DNA from: Bacteroidota bacterium
Lineage (GTDB): Bacteria > Bacteroidota > Rhodothermia > Balneolales > HLUCCA01
Direction: 5' to 3'
Assembly: GCA_020832235.1 (NCBI GenBank)
Contig: JAFIEZ010000006.1
Coordinates: forward strand, 233,077-297,076
Length of the DNA stretch: 64,000 nt
The notes below the pieces were generated by a model. It did not search any database. It was given only the letters and a program-made list of their open reading frames with translations, and was not told the DNA's origin. Each line of letters opens with the position of its first letter. Position 1 is the first letter of the stretch. Both the position numbers and the translations under genes were made by a program. Of this stretch, positions 57,103-64,000 are shown in pieces.

Positions 57103-57216
57103 TTATGCGTGTGCGCGGAGATAGATAATGATGCTGTCATAATAGGAGTAGCCGTAAACAATGATGGTGGTGTCAATAAAGTAACGGGGGGCTTCATACA
57201 GACTACCGACGCTTAA
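57103..57216 (-). pseudogene. Second copy of the internally deleted PIN-toxin remnant
   Basis: YEAPRYFIDTTIIVYGYSYYDSIIIYLRAHA*; same deletion junction (RYFIDTxIIV|YGYSYYDS) as 55425-55579. Confidence 0.85.
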
Positions 57217-57614
57217 TTAAACTGATTCGCTGCATCAATTTCATACGCCTCGTACAGATATGTCATCAGCATCTCCGGGTCTATTTCATCCACCGAATGA
57301 AACGTTTTTGAGTATATCTGCTTTCTTTTACCCTTTTCCAGGTAGTTGGAGGTATCCGTAAGCAAATGCCCGCGGCAAAATCCCAGCGATACCCCCGAGG
57401 TTACACCGCCCCATGGAACCGATGCCGGCCAAATGTAGCAAATCCGGGATTTCCGGTAATAAAACGGAACATTGTAAGAGAGCTTCTCAACACACTCGGG
57501 CAATGACTGCATGATGATGGACTGCAATGCTTCAACGATCTCGCGCTCATGTTCAGGGAGATAATCGAGAAACGCGCCAACGGACTTGAATCGGGTGTGC
57601 TGAAATTTAGGCAT
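57213..57614 (-). CDS. DUF1801 domain-containing protein
   Basis: IVEALQSIIMQSLPECVEKLSYNVPFYYRKSRICYIWPA...VSLGFCRGHLL. Confidence 0.85.
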   Translation of the reverse strand: MPKFQHTRFKSVGAFLDYLPEHEREIVEALQSIIMQSLPECVEKLSYNVPFYYRKSRICYIWPASVPWGGVTSGVSLGFCRGHLLTDTSNYLEKGKRKQIYSKTFHSVDEIDPEMLMTYLYEAYEIDAANQFN

Positions 57615-57751
57615 TCCGTGTAGAGTGTTGGCTTATGGAGCTTAGGTATTTATTTAAGGAGTTCGGCATGGAGCATTAAGTTGCTAAAATTTAGTTATTT
57701 ACCTAAAGGTGTCAACTTATCGGTTTACATTTCGGCAACTAAGGCAATCCT

Positions 57752-58022
57752 TTAAGGAAACCGGCTTATGGGCTTAAAGTGATGAAATTCCATGGTCTGC
57801 TCATCAATCACCCGGAATGCTGTCTGCGCAGCCTCCAGCTTCATAATTTCCTCAGCGGCAGCTTGAGCATCCTCCATCGACTCCCAAAACACCAGATCCA
57901 TCCATTTACCTTCCCCATTTTGAGCTAATGCTGAACCGATCGGCAATTTCCTGAGCAACTACAATCCTTTTGGATTGCAATTGCGTTAATATGGCGATAA
58001 GTCTGCTTAGTCGTTTTGTCAT
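57752..58022 (-). pseudogene. Deletion chimera: N-terminus of a YafY/WYL-type HTH regulator (57906-58022) fused out of frame to the C-terminus of a small ABM/EthD-like protein (57752-57958)
   Basis: MTKRLSRLIAILTQLQSKRIVVAQEIADRFSIS, then in another frame ALAQNGEGKWMDLVFWESMEDAQAAAEEIMKLEAAQTAFRVIDEQTMEFHHFKP. Confidence 0.78.
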
Positions 58023-58507
58023 GGGTTTTTCAGTGCCTCAATACTCTGCTTCACCGCCACCGCGTTCGGGGTAGGACTATACTCAAAATACCGGTTAAAT
58101 TTCGAGCTGTCGAAGTAGTAATCGCGGTCGAACTGGTAGTTCATCTCGGCCAACTCCTTCATCACAGGCACAAAAAATCCGATAGCCTTAATCATCCAAC
58201 CCGGCAAAACGGTGTACCCGTTATCGGTCTGCATTTCCTTGGCAAACAGGTTAATCCAGTCCTCACCCGTAATTTTTGCCGGATCCACAGGCAGGTTCCA
58301 GATCTGACGATATGCTTCGGGTGTGTTACCGAGCATCGCGGTGCCCTTGGCAAGATCCGGAACATAGCCCATCGTGTGATTCACCTTCTTGGGATTTCGG
58401 CTCACCAATCGAATGTCGGTAGTATAGGCTGCAAGAGCCTTTGTAAGTTCAATTCCGATGGCGCCGCCGGCGCCCAGTACGGTTTGGGTTCGATGTTCGC
58501 GTTGCAT
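58019..58507 (-). pseudogene. NAD(P)-dependent epimerase/oxidoreductase with in-frame internal deletion (still an open ORF)
   Basis: TQTVLGAGGAIGIELTKALAAYTTDIRLVSRNPKKVN followed directly by the C-terminal region VPDLAKGTAMLGNTPEAYRQIWNLPVDPAKITGEDW; catalytic YxxxK region absent. Confidence 0.78.
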
Positions 58508-58708
58508 GATAGTTTCGCGGCAAAATTAGGATTAAAGATGCACAACCTCGATCGATTCTACGGATGGGCTCGTGTTTTGGAGACACACGCTGAAGCGATT
58601 TTTGCATTATACGTAACGAGGGCGAAAAAAGCTTCAAGCAAACCCGCCGCAGAAACGTGACCGATAGCACGAAACGGCTGAAATCACAAAACATCCACGC
58701 ACTACTTC

Positions 58709-59173
58709 TTACTGAGCAAGCCAGATTTTAATTTTTTGCTGTATTTCGGGGTAGTGTCCTTCGTCGGGCATATGTTTACAGTTTTGGATAACATAAGCCT
58801 CCTTGAAATGCTTAAACAATGATTTTGCTCTGTCTATAGCCTGCAAACCCGGGAAAAAAACATCATCATCTGCAACAATCATATAGGTTGGATTATCAAA
58901 ATCACGCACATCGTTTTCTTTGAGTAAAGCGGGTCTTCTGTAATCCATGTTCAATCCCAAAAGGAGTGCTTTTTGCAATCGCAGCATGAACTCATCCCCG
59001 TCGGGTACAAAGGCTTTGGAGAATTTTAGCAAGTCTGTGTCTTTCTTGGTGATAAGGAACCTGACCAAAGGAAAATTCAAGCGAATCATTGATTCCATAA
59101 ACTTCCCGTTTACAATGCCACCGGGAACAACAAAAACACATTTGCTTACCAGATCAGGTCTGTGGGTAATTAG
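58709..59173 (-). pseudogene. Alpha/beta hydrolase, N-terminally truncated at the hipA 3' end
   Basis: Open frame LITHRPDLVSKCVFVVPGGIVNGKFMESMIRLNFPLVRFL...NPTYMIVADDDVFFPG...NCKHMPDEGHYPEI begins right at the hipA stop; nucleophile region missing. Confidence 0.78.
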
Positions 59174-60442
59174 CTAAGGCAGAAATGCCGACGACATTTT
59201 TTCGATTTCTCTTCTGTCTATACGTAATTTTTCAGCCTCCGTTTTCCAGTCCTTTACAACCTGTTCAATCTCCGCGGCGATCTGAATGGCTTTGGTTTGG
59301 GATAACCTGAATAAAGGTGCAACGCTGAGCGCTATGTCCTTTTGCAGCCTGTTATCCTGCTCATCAATATTCAGAGAAAGCCCGTAGCCATTAGGATTTG
59401 GATTAATGTCGTAAGCCGGACTCAAGATCAACCCTTTCTTCGTAAGAATAAACCCGTGATTTCTTAAATGATCATCGGTATTGGATACACAAATACTGAA
59501 CAAAATCCGTCTCCACAGCTGCTCTAAATCATACGTGATGTTAGCACCTCGGGCTTGCAGCAGTTCAACCAGTTCAAGATAGCTAACCCCGGCCTGAGCG
59601 TCAGCTCCATCCTGATAACCAAGAAGAGTCATCGCAGAGAAAAAATGATAACGATTTCCGTTCTCATCTCTGTCAAAACGCTTTGTAAGAAATGTAGTCT
59701 GATTGGAGTAAAACATTGCAGCTCTTGATATTGCCATATCGACCCTGCATTTTAAAGCAAGTTTATAAATCAAATACTCCCATGCCCCGACATCAAACAC
59801 ATCATGTTTACTGGGAAATTTGGCAATCCAAAGATCACCATCTTCAGATAAGACGCTTGCCTTTGGTCTGGCTCCACCCAGAGATGAACCCGGTGCGATT
59901 AAAAGGGATAGCCTCTTCAAATATGCTTCGTCATCCGGTGATTTGTCTTCTTCAAACTCATTCGCAGCGTGCTCTAATTCTCTGAGTGATGTCATTGGAG
60001 GTGTTGAGTGTGCCGAATCATTATCTAAAAAGGGTCCGTCACGATCTGTTTTAAATCGCAATGCACCCATTCTCGATTCGTCAAAGACACCGAGTAGGTA
60101 ATCCGATTCCACCAGCCTTCGTCTTGGTCTGTCTTCTAACCGGGCTTTAACAGCTTCACGCCTGTCCATTAGTACTCGTCCCCATCGGTCGGGTGAGGAG
60201 TCCAGAAAAATCCCAAAGTTTCGTTCCTCTTCGTTCAGGTATTGCGGGCCTTTGTATAGCTTCAGATTGGGGTCTATTTCAAACGCTGATTCAGATTCTA
60301 AAAAATCGATGCTGTACTCAAAAGCAAAGATCTCATTTCCTCTGACAATGGCAGCACTTAAGGTCCCCATCAATACCGGTTCCTGCAAATGGGATGGATG
60401 AGAGTAGACCAGTATTTCTTTTCTTTGCTGATTCGTCGCCAT
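59174..60442 (-). CDS. hipA: HipA family Ser/Thr kinase toxin
   Basis: APGSSLGGARPKASVLSEDGDLWIAKFPS; CVSNTDDHLRNHGFI; LSPAYDINPN. Confidence 0.93.
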   Translation of the reverse strand: MATNQQRKEILVYSHPSHLQEPVLMGTLSAAIVRGNEIFAFEYSIDFLESESAFEIDPNLKLYKGPQYLNEEERNFGIFLDSSPDRWGRVLMDRREAVKARLEDRPRRRLVESDYLLGVFDESRMGALRFKTDRDGPFLDNDSAHSTPPMTSLRELEHAANEFEEDKSPDDEAYLKRLSLLIAPGSSLGGARPKASVLSEDGDLWIAKFPSKHDVFDVGAWEYLIYKLALKCRVDMAISRAAMFYSNQTTFLTKRFDRDENGNRYHFFSAMTLLGYQDGADAQAGVSYLELVELLQARGANITYDLEQLWRRILFSICVSNTDDHLRNHGFILTKKGLILSPAYDINPNPNGYGLSLNIDEQDNRLQKDIALSVAPLFRLSQTKAIQIAAEIEQVVKDWKTEAEKLRIDRREIEKMSSAFLP

Positions 60443-60762
60443 CAGGAATCACCTTTTTTCGGTGCTCTTTTTTTAGAGATTAGCCCTGCATCCTGAATTT
60501 TTCTGCCTAATTCATCATCTGAGGCCAGTTTCAAGATGTCCTGGTTAAGTCCCAAAGCAATAAGAACCTGAAAATAGTTGCCAATCGCTACACCAGGGTC
60601 TCCTTTTTCTATCCGCCAAAGTGTTGATGTGCCAATATTCGCTCGCTCAGAGACTTGTTCAGCGCTCAGCTTTCTTCGCAGACGAGCCAATTTGAACTGT
60701 TCTCCAACTTGCTGAAGCATTCGTTCCTGGCGGGGAAGCAATAGGGGGCGTTTTTTATTCAT
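60442..60762 (-). CDS. HipB-like HTH antitoxin
   Basis: LARLRRKLSAEQVSERANIGTSTLWRIEKGDPGVAIGNYFQVLIALGL; overlaps hipA. Confidence 0.9.
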   Translation of the reverse strand: MNKKRPLLLPRQERMLQQVGEQFKLARLRRKLSAEQVSERANIGTSTLWRIEKGDPGVAIGNYFQVLIALGLNQDILKLASDDELGRKIQDAGLISKKRAPKKGDS

Positions 60763-61163
60763 AGTATTTCAAATTTGAAATGAAATATACCATTTACATG
60801 CCATATATGAAATGTTATAATAGCACCATCAATACCCTTTGTCAAACAAAAGTGGATTACATCTCAAAGGCATACAGGCCAAGTACCACAATGGTAAGTA
60901 GCACAAACAACAGATGTACATGAAACAAACCCGAACGAGATACAGAATAGCATATCAAACCCGAACGAGCATCGCTCTATCCTTTGGGCCTTTTCGCTGT
61001 GATAAAACGACTTGCATTCAAGTAAACGCTACAAAATTTGACAGGTAATTATGCCAGTGCCTGGCTTGAGTGCATCACCTACCCGATAAAATAATGGCCG
61101 GTAAGGTATTTCACTTACAGGCCATGTAGCATTTCCTTCAGAGAAAAGGGGGATCAGTTTTGT

Positions 61164-61667
61164 TTAGTTGCTACTCTTAGCACTAAACTCGCTAATTTTC
61201 GCCCACTCGTCACTGGTAAACATAACAACAAAAATGTCGCTTTCATCGCCATCCAGGTCTGCTGGAACTAAGTTCATACTTTGCAGTGCAGACATATTAG
61301 CTTCCAGATCGGCCGGAGTTAATGTGTAGGCTGCACCAGTGGCAACATCTACAATTATACCTATGATGCCCCAGGAGAAAATATTACCAACAACTGCTGT
61401 AGCAATATCAAATTTTCGATCGACATTGAACCTTACCGATTCATAGCCATCTCTTGAAAACTCTATTTGATGAGTTTGATTTCGTTTCAATGAGAGCGTT
61501 TGCGGCGTTAGTCCAGAGTTTACTCCATTAACAGAAATGGTTGCCCCAGCAGGCGATGAGTTAACCCTAACATCGGCTTCTGAGCCTTTGAATATAGTAG
61601 CGCACCCTGATATAAAAACAGCGAGAAAAAGAATTCCCACCAGTTTTGTATAGCTTCTTGATTTCAT
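61164..61667 (-). CDS. PEGA-domain lipoprotein
   Basis: Lipobox LAVFISGC; VNSSPAGATISVNGVNSGLTPQTLSLKRNQTHQIEFSRDGYESV. Confidence 0.9.
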   Translation of the reverse strand: MKSRSYTKLVGILFLAVFISGCATIFKGSEADVRVNSSPAGATISVNGVNSGLTPQTLSLKRNQTHQIEFSRDGYESVRFNVDRKFDIATAVVGNIFSWGIIGIIVDVATGAAYTLTPADLEANMSALQSMNLVPADLDGDESDIFVVMFTSDEWAKISEFSAKSSN

Positions 61668-62256
61668 TTGATTTTTCCTTGATTAGTTATTCCTAGTGAT
61701 CACACATAGTATTGATGTATTGACGAGTATTCATTAATCCCAGTAAATTATTGTTTTAAAATAACTTATATGGTAAATGAACACGTGCCATTATAGTGTA
61801 AAAAATAGCTAAATCAAAAAAATAATTGACATAGCACAGATGCCCCCGACGATAGATGAAAATCGCATCATGACGACAAAATTAAACCTTTTAGATGGGT
61901 CTTGTTCAACGAGAAGGCCGTGCTGAATGAAACGTTGAGGGATGTTGCAAAACAATTGAACAACAGCTACGGAGACATTCCCCTATCACGCTACGACCAA
62001 AGAAGACGTGCTTTTTAAATTGCTGGATAACCTGAATGAGGAGTTACTTGCGCTACAGCATAAAAGTAACCTATCTCCAAACGTAGAAACCCGCTAAATA
62101 CAATAAGAGGTGCGATTCAATCATTGTAAATACATTAATCAAGTCGTATTTAAGTAAAAAAGGTTGAAACTTTATGATGTATGGTCTGCGTCAGCGTGGG
62201 TATGGGAAAGTGCAAAGGCATTTACCGCATGATGGATGCCGATCTGGTTGCTACGA

Positions 62257-62570
62257 CTATTCTGCGAGGTAGGACATGATTTCGGAATTAGATAATCCAG
62301 TTGCGCTGGCGATGTCTTCTATGGTGAATCCGTTTTTATTCAAGGTCTGTACAAGGTTTCTACGCTCGGTTTTGCGACCCTGTTCCATCCCCAGCTCATA
62401 ACTCGATATTTCCCCGCTTTTGATATCGCGGTACGATTTGATGCTGCGTTGATAAGCGATGTATTCCTGTGTATCCATGGCGCTGATTTTAGCTATGGTG
62501 AATATTTTCTCGAAGATGCGCCCTTGCAGGGCTTTGGGTTTGCGGGTGAGTCGACCCAGGTGGCGTACTC
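62257..62570 (-). pseudogene. 3' fragment of an Rpn-family (PD-(D/E)XK, recombination-promoting nuclease/transposase-like) gene
   Basis: VRHLGRLTRKPKALQGRIFEKIFTIAKISAMDTQEYIAYQRSIKSYRDIKSGEISSYELGMEQGRKTE; N-terminus absent. Confidence 0.8.
62383..62545. repeat. 163-bp direct repeat, copy 1
   Basis: Matches 63838-64000 with two observed mismatches. Confidence 0.95.
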
Positions 62571-62577
62571 ATATAAA

Positions 62578-63132
62578 TTATCCGATATCTTCCAAAAGCG
62601 CATTTGCGAATTTTGGGAGTGATTTGCCGAAATCAATAACCGTTGTTTCTAAATCTTGCTTGCGATTGATAGCGATATCTGTTAAACGAGCAAATACTAC
62701 GCCTTTATTTAACTCCAAAAGCGTAATCAAATAATCTTGGGGATGAATTGCTATGACACGCCAGTGCTCAAGATGTACTGGTTTAAAATCTTTTAGGTTA
62801 AAGGTGATTATCGTATCTATTTGATCTCGTACAGCTGCTGCAAGTACATGCCGGTCTTTTTCATGATTTTGCATGACCGGAATCAAATTGTCGTAATCCT
62901 GTACCTCGGCTTCGGGAAAGTTATCTTGTAACGCATTTTGAAAACTATCAGCAATGGAATCAGTCCATCCTAACTTTTCTGTATGTGTTCTCCTTACCTC
63001 TATCAATATTTTTTTAGACCACCTGGGTAAAATGAGTCTTGGCTTCTCAGCGAGGCGAAGAAACAGATCACAAACTGCAAAGTTTGCCAATACGCAGGAA
63101 TCAAGCAGAATTTTATGTTCTGCAACCATCAT
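62578..63132 (-). CDS. PIN-domain toxin
   Basis: KILLDSCVLANFAVCDLFLRLAEKPRLILPRWSKKILIEVRRT...DRHVLAAAVRDQIDTIITFNLKDF. Confidence 0.88.
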   Translation of the reverse strand: MMVAEHKILLDSCVLANFAVCDLFLRLAEKPRLILPRWSKKILIEVRRTHTEKLGWTDSIADSFQNALQDNFPEAEVQDYDNLIPVMQNHEKDRHVLAAAVRDQIDTIITFNLKDFKPVHLEHWRVIAIHPQDYLITLLELNKGVVFARLTDIAINRKQDLETTVIDFGKSLPKFANALLEDIG

Positions 63133-63566
63133 CCTGTATAGCCCGAATCGTATTTTCCTGCCGCATTAACAACATCAAAGAGTTCATCCAGAGCTGTGCG
63201 ACGTTTTTTATCACGTTGATCGGCGAAAGCTAAAATGTCTCGCAGATAAACGCGTCGATGGGTTCCCACCTTATGAAATGGGATGCGTCCAGCTTCAAGG
63301 TGATCGATTAGATGTTGACGGGACACGCCAATCATATTCGCTGCAGCTTGGGTTGTCAGCGTTTCATTCTCTGGCATTAAGACGATTGAATGCCCTCGTT
63401 TCATTTGATTCAGGATGTGCACCAGTAATTGAAAAATGGCTTCGGGTAACGCTGTCTGGTTTCCGTTGGCATCTACTAAGGCTGGATGTTGATCAGGATT
63501 CATCACTAAATCCAATGCTTCCATTTCCGAAGGAAGTATTGCATTTGCGTCAATTCTGTGCTTCAT
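63129..63566 (-). CDS. HTH (excisionase-type) DNA-binding antitoxin, partner of PIN toxin
   Basis: LTTQAAANMIGVSRQHLIDHLEAGRIPFHKVGTHRRVYLRDILAF; 4-nt overlap with the toxin gene. Confidence 0.88.
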   Translation of the reverse strand: MKHRIDANAILPSEMEALDLVMNPDQHPALVDANGNQTALPEAIFQLLVHILNQMKRGHSIVLMPENETLTTQAAANMIGVSRQHLIDHLEAGRIPFHKVGTHRRVYLRDILAFADQRDKKRRTALDELFDVVNAAGKYDSGYTG

Positions 63567-63675
63567 GGCTTTGACCTCATGTTTAAGCTTTGCGTTTGTA
63601 TAATAGTATACAACATAAGCGCTATAACCGCTAAAATAGTTTGCTTAATGATAATGGATACCAATCTGGTTGATA

Positions 63676-64000
63676 CTATTTTGAGAGTATCGATTTGATT
63701 TTTGTCACCTCAATGCCGGTCATGGTGGATATGGTTTCAGCACTGGATCCGTTGATGTGCATTTTCTTGACTATGGACTCGATGCCTTTCTCATGTCCAA
63801 GTTTTTCGCCTTTCTCAAGTCCCAATTTCTCACCCTCTTCCATCCCCAGCTCATAACTCGATATTTCCCCGCTTTTGATATCGCGGTACGACTTGATGCT
63901 GCGTTGATAAGCGATGTATTCTTGTGTATCCATGGCGCTGATTTTAGCTATGGTGAATATTTTCTCGAAGATGCGCCCTTGCAGGGCTTTGGGTTTGCGG
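63676..64000 (-). CDS. Rpn-family recombination-promoting nuclease/putative transposase, C-terminal part (continues beyond window)
   Basis: RKPKALQGRIFEKIFTIAKISAMDTQEYIAYQRSIKSYRDIKSGEISSYELGMEEGEKLGLEKGEKLGHEKG. Confidence 0.8.
   Translation of the reverse strand, partial: RKPKALQGRIFEKIFTIAKISAMDTQEYIAYQRSIKSYRDIKSGEISSYELGMEEGEKLGLEKGEKLGHEKGIESIVKKMHINGSSAETISTMTGIEVTKIKSILSK
63838..64000. repeat. 163-bp direct repeat, copy 2 (may extend beyond window)
   Basis: Matches 62383-62545. Confidence 0.95.

Noticed and set aside
61880-62100. Possible small gene remnant (FNEKAVLNETLRDVAKQLNNSYGD; KEDVLFKLLDNLNEELLALQHKS)
   Set aside because: Looks like coding debris in two frames, but the family could not be identified with confidence.

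Overview
The 64 kb window is a dense, mostly accessory bacterial region. Protein style (T9SS-type C-terminal sorting domain, Bacteroidota-like curli genes) suggests a Balneolota/Rhodothermota-like member of the Bacteroidota superphylum; this taxonomy is inference. The centrepiece is a minus-strand curli-type functional amyloid locus (about 17.3-25.0 kb) in the order csgE-csgF-csgG, four curlin-repeat proteins, then a lipoprotein. Its secretion parts have unusual architectures: a LysM-CsgE fusion, and a CsgG carrying about 195 extra C-terminal residues that look like an outer-membrane beta-barrel. Other genes include a voltage-gated ion channel directly downstream of a PAS histidine kinase, an S8 protease, an M14 peptidase, Ppx/GppA, ABC-F, GGT, a very large beta-helix/BNR lipoprotein, a Fic protein, and several toxin-antitoxin modules (HepT/MntA, HipBA, PIN/HTH, and remnants). 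Two themes run through the window. First, decay by internal deletion: three PIN-toxin remnants have lost their middles, an epimerase has lost its core, a YafY-type regulator is fused to an unrelated C-terminus, and there are several truncated or frameshifted genes. Second, degenerate tandem repeats of unrelated unit length (7, 16-17, 21, 27, 33 and 65 bp) sit in intergenic regions, and in-frame low-complexity repeats occur inside otherwise conserved enzymes. No tRNA, rRNA, CRISPR array or complete transposon was recognised.
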